Shown here: piece by piece, positions 55,267 to 64,000 of the stretch
Layout of the letters: each line of letters starts with the position of its first letter
Numbering within the stretch: the first letter of the stretch is position 1
Source of the DNA: Orychophragmus violaceus
Lineage: Eukaryota > Streptophyta > Magnoliopsida > Brassicales > Brassicaceae
Direction: 5' to 3'
NCBI GenBank assembly: GCA_030180135.1
Contig: CM058235.1
Coordinates: 13,501,145 to 13,565,144 of the forward strand
Length of the DNA: 64,000 bases
Translations under genes and position numbers: made by a program
The notes under the pieces: model-generated
Databases searched by the model: none
Told to the model about the DNA's origin: nothing
Seen by the model: the letters and a program-made list of their open reading frames with translations, nothing else

Positions 55267-56501
55267 GATCACGGTTTGCAAAGTCGAGCTTAACGACTTT
55301 AAATAAAAGCGCACTTGGGAGACATTCCCATGTTTATCCTTGTACATACGTCTTTTGCTTGTTATTTTTGATGTTTTGCTTTGAGTTTTGTCAGGTTTTG
55401 GCTTAAGGACGAGGTTGTATATCAGTTGGAGTTGAGAAAAGACCGCGGAAATGAAGAAAAATGGTGCAGGAGCCAATATCGGGTTCCGTATCGGTTGGCC
55501 AAGCCGATAAGGTTCTGGTAAAAAAAATCCGAGGCTTCATATCGGTCACCGTATCGGTTGGCCAGACCGATACGGGGTGCAGGAATTAAATCCGAGAGGT
55601 AATATCGGTCGGCGTATCGGCTGGCCAGACCGATACGCCCTTCGCCCAGGTAAGTCAATCTGACCCTAAACCGATTTCAAACCGGTTCTAACCGGATTTC
55701 AACCCAAAATCGATTTCTTCCCCTCTTTTCTTCTCCCCAAACGCGTTTCTCTCTCTTTCTCTTGGCTCCTATTGCGATTTCAACAACAAATCCTCCAAGT
55801 TCTTCCAACTCACTTTCCTCTCTCAAATCTCCACCAAAATTCGAGTTTTCGGTTGCTAAATCCAAGGTTTTCAAAGCTCTATCACTTGCATTCACTCTCA
55901 ATCACCATCCTCCATCACAAACCAAGGTAGAACTCTCAACTTTCTCAAGATTTTCGGATTGAAAAACCCGGAAATTTTGAACTTGAATTTGTTTGGTTGT
56001 TGATGGGTGATATTGTTTGAATTCCTTCCCAATATGTGTTTGAACCAACACCCATAACCAATTTCGCCCTAAGAATGAATGAATTTTATCTTTGGTGAAT
56101 TAGGGTTCTTGAGAAATTTGGAATCCGAAAATATTGGGGGTTTTCTAATTGGATGGTTTCTAATGATGCATTGGATTGATAAGGGCTTAATTTTGTGATA
56201 CTACTTGATTTGGATGAGTTTTGTTTCGCAAAAGTTTCAAAAATGTGCATTAAGGACCTTTGGTTGATGAGGTTGTGAATTGCTCAAGAAAGTGATTGAT
56301 TTGCTTACACATTGTGCTTATGTTGAGCTAGAAATGAGTTTGGTTAAGATGCTTAGGCTTGCTTGCTCCATTGAAACTGAAAAAGTATGCAATTGTTAAG
56401 CTCCCACAATTGTTGATCATGGATGTCTCAAGCTATTATCCATTGTGTGGTTGGATTGCGATCTGTGCTGATTCACTTTATGAGTTGTCTTTTGTAGGAC
56501 A
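55267..56501 (+). other. Region between integrase and ATHILA ORF of Athila D
   Basis: Non-coding, apart from the cassette cluster. A pyrimidine-rich stretch (about 55715-55770) and a short ORF (55762-55962) look like a leader exon. A donor-like CCAAGGTAGAA at 55923 and an acceptor-like TTTTGTAG ending at 56497, five bases before ATG 56502, suggest a spliced leader. Confidence 0.5.
55469..55636 (+). repeat. Second ATATCGG cassette cluster, upstream of the ATHILA ORF
   Basis: Three units of about 66 bases (TATCGGTC, TATCGGTTGGCC, then GACCGATACG) separated by ATCCGAG spacers. It has the same design as the LTR cluster but different intervening bases. A splice-donor-like CCAGGTAAGT follows at about 55647, and a pyrimidine-rich leader then starts. 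Confidence 0.8.
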
Positions 56502-57797
56502 ATGACGAGAAAGCGTGCCAACCCGAAACCAAAAGCACAAAAGCCGGTTGAAGATGTGGGAACCTCATCGAGAGGAAAAGGGGTAGCTGTTGAGGAAGAG
56601 GCACCCGAGGCTCCAGGGAAAGTAATTGAGAACCCACAAAAGTTCACCGCTTCTGAGATATGTGACAAGCTGGAGGGGATACCGTTCTTGTCAACCCGAT
56701 ACCCTCACACCCCGACACTGACTGCACTTGGGCTGCTGGATGACTACAACGAGATTGTAGAGAACATGGGTCTTAAGGAGTTCTTCAACCTTGCCAGTGA
56801 CTCCTATCAGAGCTCGGCATGTCAGTTCCTCTCAACCATGCAGGCAACGGTCAATATGAGAAGAGCAGCTTTAGCAGGGGAAGTGAGTAAGGGAAAGATT
56901 GATTTCCAAATGGGCAGGAAGAAGTTTAGCATGACATATGAGGACATAGCTGCTGTCTTTGACTTTCCAGAGAATGGTGCTCAGCTGGGGACTTTTATCC
57001 CTATTGATAAAGACGACCTCGAGGGTGTTTGGCGGATGATAGCTGATGGGCCCTTTAAGCTGGGGGGTATGAAAGCTGCAAGGATCAGACATCCGGCTAT
57101 TAGATATGTGCACAAGGCATTGGCACACACGTTCTTTGCTAGGAAGGAGGCCAACCAAGTCCACGAGCAGGAAATGAAGATGTTGTACATTGGGCTGCAG
57201 CCACTCCTGCTCACTTATCCCAACGGTCAGCCCATACCACCGGTTGAGCGCCTCCCGAGCTACACTTCCATTCTGATAGAGCAGTTTGTTGTCCACAGAG
57301 AGTGGGCTATGTCAGTGAGGGACTCTAACCCAAAGTTCAGCATGGCTGGTCTGATCACACCGTTGCTTGTGAAAAAGAAGGTAAAACTGGAAGGAAGCCT
57401 GAACGAGAAGACATTTGGGGAACCCACACCTGTTGCATGGATGGATATCCAATACCTTACCCGAACTCACTACCTTGCATCCAAGCCGCCTCCAGAGCGC
57501 CATCTCTATCGGATGTGCTCAGGTACTTCTCATGAAGAAGGGTACCTCCTCCCAAACCCCGACGTTACAAGTTTTGCCAACAGAGCTAATATCAGATTTT
57601 TACCGGGAGTGGAGCATGTGTTTGGACCTCACGGGTCGCAGAGAGCAGCTGCAGCAGAGCATGATACTTCCGACGCACCTGCTGGGGTGTATGGGCTGCA
57701 CAGGTACCTTATTGAGCCTCTAGATGATCCTATCGAGATCAGGACGGTCAGGGCATTGAGGGATCAGAACCGGAGCCTCCAGAAGCAGAGCAAATGA
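56502..57797 (+). CDS. ATHILA ORF-1 protein (PF03078-like)
   Basis: ATG 56502 gives MTRKRANPKPKAQKPVED, a basic start. The 431-residue product matches the plant family called Arabidopsis retrotransposon ORF-1 (ATHILA), with segments such as GLKEFFNLASDSYQSSACQF, MTYEDIAAVFDFPENGAQLG and RHPAIRYVHKALAHTFFARK. It sits between integrase and the 3' LTR, the place of an envelope-like gene in some Athila elements, but I see no signal peptide or membrane helix, and its function is unknown. The frame is interrupted by TGA 57795-57797 and continues in frame to 58208. Confidence 0.85.
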   Translation: MTRKRANPKPKAQKPVEDVGTSSRGKGVAVEEEAPEAPGKVIENPQKFTASEICDKLEGIPFLSTRYPHTPTLTALGLLDDYNEIVENMGLKEFFNLASDSYQSSACQFLSTMQATVNMRRAALAGEVSKGKIDFQMGRKKFSMTYEDIAAVFDFPENGAQLGTFIPIDKDDLEGVWRMIADGPFKLGGMKAARIRHPAIRYVHKALAHTFFARKEANQVHEQEMKMLYIGLQPLLLTYPNGQPIPPVERLPSYTSILIEQFVVHREWAMSVRDSNPKFSMAGLITPLLVKKKVKLEGSLNEKTFGEPTPVAWMDIQYLTRTHYLASKPPPERHLYRMCSGTSHEEGYLLPNPDVTSFANRANIRFLPGVEHVFGPHGSQRAAAAEHDTSDAPAGVYGLHRYLIEPLDDPIEIRTVRALRDQNRSLQKQSK

Positions 57798-58208
57798 CAC
57801 GGTAGGAACATTAAGAAGATGGCCTCCTGTTTGAAGAAGGTGACCAAAGTGCTTAAGATGATTGTCGGGAAGAAGGACAAGAGTGGCGCTGCAGGACAGG
57901 CTTCCACATCCCGAGAGGCTCAGGCTGGTGCAGATGAGGAGATTCAGGCAGCTACCGAGGAGGTGATAGCTGAGGCCGATGTTCTGGTTGAGCAGGCTGA
58001 ATTGGAGCAGGGCATATACTCGGTTGCTGGACACGAGACATCAGGATCTGCACGCATGGCCCACGACTCCTATTATGAGGATCCTCACCGCCACTCTACC
58101 CGCGAGGACCGGAGGAAGAAGATGAGAGCCATGAAGACACCTACCTGCTCCTCCTCCAACCCAACTTACTCCATGGGGGATTCATCACCACCATTTCTCC
58201 ACTACTAG
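57798..58208 (+). CDS. C-terminal continuation of the ATHILA ORF after an in-frame stop
   Basis: In the same frame as the preceding ORF. From ATG 57819 it gives about 129 residues: a basic helix (KKVTKVLKMIVGKKDKSG), an acidic Ala/Glu-rich stretch and a His/Arg-rich tail. It is probably the end of one protein with the upstream ORF. Independent use of ATG 57819 is possible but less likely. Confidence 0.6.
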   Translation, partial: HGRNIKKMASCLKKVTKVLKMIVGKKDKSGAAGQASTSREAQAGADEEIQAATEEVIAEADVLVEQAELEQGIYSVAGHETSGSARMAHDSYYEDPHRHSTREDRRKKMRAMKTPTCSSSNPTYSMGDSSPPFLHY

Positions 58209-59818
58209 CCAGGTTACACTCCACCTTTGTACATAGTTCTTTTTCCTTCTTTGTTTGCTTCTTGTTTGTTTTCGGTCTTTCTTCCTCACTTAGATCACAC
58301 AAGGGACCGTGTGATTTAAGTTTGGGGGAGAGACTACTTACTAATCTTGAGTCTCATGCATTCATCTAAGGCATAGAAAAAAAACAAAAAAATTTTAAAA
58401 AATTTCAAAAAAAAATTTCACAAAAAGAAGCATGTAGGATCGAGTCTAGTTAGTGTTGTAGGATTCATGCATTTGGGAGCAATGATTGAATTTCCTTGTA
58501 AAGTTTAATTGGGTGAAAATGGTTTCGAATGCTAGCTTGTTTAGCTAATTGAGTGCACTAGGATTGTATCCCGAGTTAAGCATGAAAGCTAGAACGAACC
58601 TTGCTTGGAACGCTAACATTCAGCCTTGTTTTAAAACTGAAGCAAAATGTGAATTGAAGCTAGCTCTATTCAAAGTGAGAACCTTAACTTGACTTGCAAT
58701 TATCCTACTCCTTCTTAGTGTTTTTAAACTCATGGATACCCCAAAATATTCAAGCATTCTTCTCCCTTTAACCACTCTTGTTTGCTTGAATAGATTCCGC
58801 ACCCTTCACCACCTTTCCTTCAAACCCAAAAGCACTCTAGTTGAGAGGTAGGCCTCTTGGAATGAGCTAAGTAAATGGTGTTGAGTTTGAGGCGACTAGT
58901 TGAAAATTTCCGTATAGATGCAAGCTTGACCACCTTTTGCTTGTATTGGGCTAAGATTGAAGTTTGGGGGAAGGGATTTTGAGAGGGAAAGAATAAAAGG
59001 GAAGTTAAATGGGATCTTGTATTTGTTGGCAAAGTGTTTAAAAAGAAAGAGCTCTTATGTGTTTTCAAAGAAAAAAAAAAAGTACCTCATGTTTTGAAAA
59101 GAAAAGAAGCCAAAGTGCTCAATTTAAAGAAAGAAAAAGGGTTCATGAAAAAGAGGTCATTACTAAAGAAAGAAGGATTTGAGCTAAGTTGAAAGAAAAG
59201 AATTGCCTTTGTTTTGAAAGGTTTTAAATGATCCTTGGGGAGCTTCATGGGAAGTGTTTTGATTGAGAAAGATGGATTAGGCAAGAAAAGCCTTGATAAA
59301 GGGTAGACTCAAACTAGGTGGGCTAGAGTAAGAGTGGAGGTCATTGGGGCAATGGGTAGACGGAAATCGATGCTAGTACGCACCAATTGCTTCTATACTC
59401 TTAGCCTTTTACTATAAGCTCATTCATTCCTTCATGAGAGAACCTAAATGAATGTGGAGAAACCCCTTTTTCTTGATTGAGATCATCTTTATCTCAAAAC
59501 CTTAACCCTTGCCAAATGAGTTTGAACACTTGGTTGTGAGTAGGATCCACTTGAAATGCTTAATCAATGTCAAAGAGCTAGTTGAAATGAATTCTTGTGT
59601 AAGTTGAGAAATGGGTTGGAGAATTGGCCTTGATGAGTATGGCTAAATCCTTGGAGTAAGCTTGACTTGGTTACATCTTAGTTGCATGAGCTTTAAATGA
59701 AACTTGTTGATCTTGATTGAACTTTTGGATATGAGCTCCCGCTTTCAAACTTTTCTCCCAAATGGATTGATTGACTTATGCTTGCTTGTGGACAAGCAAG
59801 ATTCAAGTTTGGGGGAAT
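58209..59818 (+). other. 3' non-coding region of Athila D with three polypurine tracts
   Basis: No ORF of note. The motif AAGTTTGGGGGA occurs at 58317-58330, 58959-58975 and 59804-59818. The last adjoins the 3' LTR and is the expected plus-strand primer. The area contains A-rich stretches and scattered AAAGAAAGAA runs. Confidence 0.7.
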
Positions 59819-61259
59819 TGATATTCATACATTTTCATGCATTTAGGCTTGTATATAGTTCTTGTTTTGACTTCTTTTCTCCATCATTCTTACCATTTTG
59901 CCGAGTCATTGTCACATATAGAGTCTAGAGTTGTTTAGGACTAGGATTAGGCATTCTAGGCTTGCATTTGGAGTGTTTCTTGTGTTTTGCAGGTGAATGG
60001 AGGCATCTAGGAGCATTGGTGAGCTTGGAAGTAGAGTCTTGAGCTCAGAAGACCAAGGAAGAGCCAACGAAGGACCATATCGGTCTGAGTATCGGCCAGG
60101 CGGGCCGATACAGCCCCTCGTCAAAGTTTCGGAGAACAGTATCGGCCACCATATCGGTCCACCCGACCGATATGGACTCTCGGATTAATTTTCGAGGGTT
60201 CATATCGGTTCACATATCGGTCAGGTGGACCGATACGCTTTAACCCAGAAATAATCCGAGACTCGATATCGGTCTGCATATCGGTCCACCTGACCGATAT
60301 CGACCCCAGATTTGCACTTGGATCCGGGTCAACACCCGGTTTGTTCCGGGTTGACCCGGCTCGCACCTTTTAGACTATTTAAGCCAAAAACCTATTTTAT
60401 TTTGTTTCTTAAGCAGTTTTTGATGTTCTAAACTCTTTTGTAAGAACACATTGGATTCCTTTGATTAATCTAGACTTCTTTTGTTATTCCATCAACAAAT
60501 CTTTCAATCTCTCACTAATTCACCATGATCAACTCTATTTCCATGAGTTTTGTTGATCTAACTATGATTAGTGAGTAGTTCTCCATAGGCTTGTGGGTTG
60601 GGTAGGATTAGGTTGATTTGGGGTGATCAATAGAATTCTAGTAGTTAATTATCAAAATCTCATCTAGCAAAGTGCGCTTAATGCCTAGTTAATCTTGATC
60701 ACATTGATTAGGATGTTTAGAATTTCTTGTTCACAACATGTTCGATGAAATTCCAGTATTTAGCTTTGTTAGGACTTTCATATTCTAGCGCATGAAAATG
60801 TATGTCTAGAGTGATTGGTTGCTAATTGGAACTCGTTTGAATGCTCGTTTGATTTTGATTCACAAATGATGATTTGTTCTTGAGTTAAGATTAAATGAAG
60901 AATTGGTATTAAGAGATTAAACTGATTTGCTTTGTGTGTTCCTTGCTAAGAGATTAGCTTGTTTGAAGTTTGAATTAGGATTCCTTGATCATCCCGAGTC
61001 ACTTATCCGTTGACCTTTACCCTTGAGCCTTATTCTTCCTATTGATTGAATCGTTTATTTACTTATTTTTGTTTGCTTCGATCTGATTTGTTTTGTTAGG
61101 ATTGTTAGGAATTAAAAACCAAAATTGTCTGATTTGACTCTGAAGGATTAGTATCTGCTTATTGGTTTTATCCGTCCCAGAATAGGTTCGATACCTCAAG
61201 GCTACATCGATAAGCTTGAGGAATTGGTACCTCAAAGGATCATAAAATCCTAGTTATCA
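59819..61259 (+). repeat. 3' LTR of Athila D
   Basis: 1441 bases, identical in length to the 5' LTR with 9 substitutions. Confidence 0.95.
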
Positions 61260-61264
61260 CGCAG

Positions 61265-61430
61265 CATCTGAGGCGCTTCACAGATCTCGTTTATCTGATC
61301 ATCTTCCGCTGCCAATCTCCAGGTAAACACGAGATCATATCCAGATTCAATTAACTAGACCCTAGATCCTAGGCTATCTGGAACCTGACAGCAATTCCGA
61401 ATCTGGTAGAATTGACTCGAAGTTCCAACA
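61265..61430 (+). repeat. 3' LTR of copia C, right piece
   Basis: Last 166 bases of the copia C 3' LTR (CATCTGAGGCGCTTCACAG to GTTCCAACA), matching 41827-41992. Confidence 0.92.
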
Positions 61431-61435
61431 TGTGA

Positions 61436-62229
61436 CTCATTACATTTGAATTCAGGAACCCAAACTAAGTAGGGCGGATTCAGTAACACTTTGATTTCAT
61501 ATCGAATACACGTTTGGTTTTACATGGTTCTTGGTTTTCTCCTCACAGTTCTGCAATATCTTTGTTATAAAAGAGCATAAATATCGCTATGTTAAATAGC
61601 TTCCAAGTATCCTACGCCTAGGGAGATAAATAGGCAGAGAATTTTTGAAATACCTGTTGGTGGAATCACACAAGCGTTCGAGAATGGAGCGAACTTTCTT
61701 TTCACTTTTTACGGCCGGAGATAAGACATATGAACTCATGAGAGAATAGAAAGCAATTTGGTCATGGAGTTAACAGGATTGAGGGATTGTTTCGAAAAGC
61801 ATGCCTTGGATTCTTAATTTACCAAGAAAGCCGGAGGTAAACCACATCTCATAATGCTCTCTGCGAATATACGCAAAACACAGAAATGCATCCAGGAGCT
61901 GAAAACCTACAGATATAGATCGATGATCAAAACAGATTCAGATTTTGATTCCTAAGATGATATTACAAGAGTATAGCTACACAAAGTACTATGTACCTCT
62001 CCATAACTGTTGTAGCACCATTCCAAAAGAGAGCTTCTCAAACATTCCTGATCCTCAACCAACTTTTCTAAATTATTGACCATTTCACTATAGTCTCTAG
62101 ATTATCGAACCACTCAACTGTGGATTTGTATGTTATGGGTCTGGGAAAGTGAATAAAAGTTAAATGACCAATTAATAACCCAAAACATAGACACAAATCT
62201 CAAACTATATAATGCAAAAGCTTTCTTAC
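61436..62229. other. Helitron-like interior, right of copia C
   Basis: I recognise no gene here. Short pieces with splice-like borders may be further decayed exons. Confidence 0.3.
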
Positions 62230-62830
62230 CTTTCTCACACACATAAGCTTTGGGTTCAGAACAGCTAGGCCACCAGGAGGAAGCCAAGGAGCTCCAGCTG
62301 TTGATCTGCTGTAAGCTCTCCCATTATCTCCAATAATTACAGAAGGGGTGAAAAATCAGAGTCAAAAAGGAATCAACAATGAAGAAGTAAAGGCTGAGTG
62401 TATAAGAAATTTGGTTTCTAACAACTCAATAAACTGAGAAAGGTAACATACAACAACAGTTGCTGGACTTTTTGATGTTCAGAAAGAGCGTCCGCCTGCC
62501 AAGAAAAAGTTGAAGAGTCACCCACATCCCATAACTCTCTACGATCTCAGAAGGGGCGAATATTTGTAGAGATGTTATGTCAAAGACCTAAAACGCAGGC
62601 AAAGGTTTGAGGTCATACTAAAACAAAGACAGCAAAATTATTGAATCAACATAAACCATTCTTTCTATACTATTAAGAAGCCAAAGGCAACATGAAAAAG
62701 GCAAAGCAGAGAATCTGCGAAACTGCTAACCTAATTGAATCCAAATCTGAAGGCTTTGATGGGCAACTCCTCTCTTGACAGTAGCATCAACGACCAGGGA
62801 TATATACTCCTCAAGACTATTTATATCAAC
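62230..62830 (-). pseudogene. HECT ubiquitin ligase fragment (UPL3/UPL4-like), three exon pieces
   Basis: Three minus-strand pieces in gene order. Piece a (62830 to about 62731), after an acceptor TTTACAG, reads DINSLEEYISLVVDATVK, then in a shifted frame AFRFGFN; this is the HECT domain start of plant UPL3/UPL4. Piece b (62495 to 62452), between GGCAG and GTATGT, reads ADALSEH and then KSPATVV, with an internal deletion. Piece c (about 62338 to 62230) reads LLEIMGELTADQQ, then in another frame GAPWLPPGGLAVLNPKL and a donor AAGGTAAG; this belongs to the catalytic C-lobe region. UPL3 attaches ubiquitin to target proteins. Frameshifts, a deletion and the absence of the catalytic cysteine exon make this a dead fragment. 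Assignment is from remembered family motifs. Confidence 0.65.
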
Positions 62831-62839
62831 CTGTAAAGA

Positions 62840-63480
62840 ATATAAAACAGCACGGCATCAGCAACCATGGATATATAAGCCCCTTCACTCTCACACAGTA
62901 TGGACTAAACGACTTGCTACAAAAATCAGACGAGCGAAAAAAACCAATCAGATCACTCAGAAAACTAACATAAGCACGACCACCAAAACACAGACTCACT
63001 CGGTACAAAAAATCGTCTCCATACATCCACAAAATGCTTAATCGTTACAACTAATGGTAACTGAACTTAGTGCCACAAATAGCTCAAGACGAAGCTTAAT
63101 GTGGTTTGGATGTTTTACTAAATCGGGTTTTGATTATGAGTACCACTAAAATGGATAAACTTATATTATATGATCATATCAATCATAAATAATAAATTTT
63201 TGGCAGCACAAAAAACTGATTAAAGTCGACATTAATTTAAAAAACACAGAACTATTAGACGATCATCCTACAATGGTCTTTGAAATGGAGAATGGGCAGT
63301 CAGAAGGAATCGTCATCTGACCATGGCCGACGTAATCATATTGTTTCAAAAGAAATTCAGAACGTTTTTCTTCTTCGTCTAATCCCAAAACCTACCTACA
63401 AAGAAGAATCAAATTTAAATTTGATGTCAAAGCCGGCCCTTGTTTGGATCTTCCTTTAAGGCGAAAAGCTAAAATATTAA
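62840..63480. other. Spacer between captured fragments
   Basis: Mostly A+T-rich with no recognisable coding piece. Confidence 0.4.
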
Positions 63481-63484
63481 TGAT

Positions 63485-63573
63485 TAGGGAAACTTGAGAA
63501 GAACCTTTCATGAAAAAAATGAAATAGCATCCATCCCAAACTTGGTCTTCATGAATCACATAGTCCTCTTTCC
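63485..63573 (-). pseudogene. Acyl-CoA thioesterase fragment (cyclic-nucleotide-binding-like domain exon)
   Basis: After an acceptor GATTGCAG the minus strand reads KEDYVIHEDQVWDGCYFI and then KGSSQVS. This matches the N-terminal cNMP-binding-like domain of plant peroxisomal-type acyl-CoA thioesterases (a GDYVVxEDQxWDGCYF motif). Only one exon is present, with changed residues in the last part. It lies about 50 bases downstream of the UMP synthase piece in the same orientation, although the two genes are unrelated. Confidence 0.55.
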
Positions 63574-63624
63574 CTGCAATCATATACAAGTATCAAAAAA
63601 ATTGGGGAGAAAACAATTCTTTAC

Positions 63625-63869
63625 CCTTTCGGCAATGTCGAGCAATTCGGCGGCGATTCCAACATTGGTTGCTAAGCAGAGGGTGGTTTCTTTCTTCATC
63701 ATAATCTCAAACAGCTTCTTTCCCATCGGATTCTTGGATATCTCCAACCTTCCCTTCAACCCTAAAACCTTAGGTTTGGACTTTGGTTTCTCCACACTGG
63801 GAACGGTAACCTACGGTTCTCCTCTATAAACTTGAGTAAATTCGCTTCCACCTCCTCTTCGATTTTCCA
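63625..63869 (-). pseudogene. UMP synthase fragment (linker and start of OMP decarboxylase domain)
   Basis: The minus strand reads WKIEEEVEANLLKFIEENRR, then after a one-base shift VEKPKSKPKVLG, KNPMGKKLFEIMMKKETTL and GIAAELLDIAE, ending at a donor-like GGGTAAAG. This matches the end of the OPRT part, the linker and the first part of the OMP decarboxylase domain of plant UMP synthase (PYRE-F), the last two steps of pyrimidine synthesis. The OPRT domain and the catalytic Lys/Asp region of OMP decarboxylase are missing. The frameshift near 63812 confirms it is not functional. Confidence 0.7.
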
Positions 63870-64000
63870 ATCGTCAGTAATGGATTATGGTGGTGGTTCC
63901 AATCGATTTTATGAAGGCTTTATAGCAATAGAGTGAGAGGAGCAAAGTAAGATGAGGAGTTACAATAAATATTAAATCATAAACTAAACGGCACAAATCA
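63870..64000. other. Right edge, non-coding
   Basis: No gene or element end is recognisable in the last 130 bases. The 5' end of the Helitron-like element is not seen. Confidence 0.4.

Larger units (their letters stand above)
47998..61259 (+). mobile_element. Athila-type Ty3/gypsy retrotransposon D, nearly complete and young
   Basis: 13262 bases, TGATATTCATAC to TAGTTATCA. The target duplication is TGCAG (47993-47997) and CGCAG (61260-61264); copia C's 5' LTR shows the original was CGCAG. Both LTRs are 1441 bases and differ at 9 positions by my count (about 0.6 percent). It carries a primer binding site, gag, protease, RT, RNase H, integrase, an ATHILA ORF-1 gene and a polypurine tract. Two in-frame stops and one frameshift interrupt the genes. 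Confidence 0.95.
41257..61430 (+). mobile_element. Ty1/copia element C (plus strand), with Athila D nested in its 3' LTR
   Basis: Flanked by a perfect duplication TGTGA (41252-41256, 61431-61435). The 5' LTR is 41257-41992. The 3' LTR is split into 47428-47997 and 61265-61430, which add up to the same 736 bases. The interior has a tRNA-iMet primer site, a long repeat-rich leader, gag and a decayed pol. About 12 differences between the LTRs by my count. It is a relative of copia B and inserted in the Helitron-like element. Confidence 0.92.
39705..64000 (-). mobile_element. Helitron-like element (3' end at 39705) carrying host gene fragments, split by copia C
   Basis: On the minus strand the sequence CCGCTCATGCGCGG can form a short hairpin. 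It is followed after 11 bases by CTAG at 39708-39705 and then T. A hairpin followed by CTRR and a T is the hallmark of a Helitron 3' terminus. Rightwards, after the copia C insertion (41257-61430), lie fragments of three different host genes, all in the same minus orientation, which is typical of Helitron capture. The 5' TC end was not found and would lie beyond the right edge. That the two sides of copia C belong to one Helitron is inference from the target duplication. A Pack-MULE or simple pseudogenes remain possible. Confidence 0.4.

Noticed and set aside
62663..62690. TCTATACTATTAAGAAGCC on the plus strand as a Helitron 5' end
   Set aside because: It resembles Helitron 5' starts, but the preceding base is not A, it lies inside an intron of the HECT fragment, and no matching 3' end was found nearby in that orientation.

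Overview
The window is nuclear plant DNA, almost certainly from a Brassicaceae species (Brassica or a close relative), and looks like repeat-rich, probably pericentromeric or heterochromatic sequence. The evidence is the mix of elements: ATHILA-type Ty3/gypsy elements with the ATHILA ORF-1 protein, a Tat-type Ty3/gypsy element with an antisense ORF, Ty1/copia elements, CACTA elements with CACTACAAGAAAA ends, a hAT non-autonomous family, a mariner/Stowaway-like element, LINE tails and a Helitron-like end. The only intact host gene I can support is a tRNA-Ile(AAU) at 28364-28437. Host protein genes are present only as broken exon fragments near the right edge.

Layout, left to right. 1-12857: a minus-strand Tat-like gypsy element whose 3' end lies beyond the left edge. 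It has a 5' LTR, gag and protease remnants and an integrase tail, lacks RT and RNase H, and carries an antisense + strand gene at 365-2520. A non-autonomous Athila-like element (3577-8745, TSD ATAGA) is nested in it. The Tat element sits in a decayed + strand copia element (12858-16360). 16361-29958 is mostly A+T-rich spacer with a hAT pair (19793-20332 and 25629-26158), a LINE-like insert (20389-20947), a CACTA element (20969-24881, TSD AGA), a mariner-like element (26785-27633) and the tRNA. 29964-38639: minus-strand copia element B (TSD TAAAG), invaded by a second CACTA element (35206-37860, TSD TTA). 39705 to the right end: probably one Helitron-like element on the minus strand, carrying fragments of UMP synthase, an acyl-CoA thioesterase and a UPL3-like HECT ligase. 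It is split by + strand copia element C (41257-61430, TSD TGTGA), whose 3' LTR is in turn split by a young, nearly complete Athila element D (47998-61259, TSD CGCAG with one C-to-T change).

Relative ages agree with the nesting. I counted 12 differences in about 530 aligned LTR bases for copia B, about 12 in 736 for copia C and 9 in 1441 for Athila D.

The most striking signal is not a gene. A short palindromic cassette (GTGTCGATCGACAC, then about 7 bases later a GTGTCGGTCGACAC-like partner) recurs in unrelated families (Athila-like gypsy and two copia elements). It occurs in LTRs, leaders and even coding sequence, and where both types are present the GATC version usually precedes the GGTC version in the host element's sense direction. 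In LTRs it lies roughly 45-90 bases upstream of the TATA-like box. Athila D has a different word (ATATCGGTC...GACCGATAT) in the same position, and the Tat element has a third (TTCCGAGCTGG/CCAGCTCGGAA). One cassette copy is an in-frame extra of about 51 bases in copia B pol, absent at the matching place in copia C. This looks like convergent or mobile promoter/hairpin modules shared among retrotransposons.
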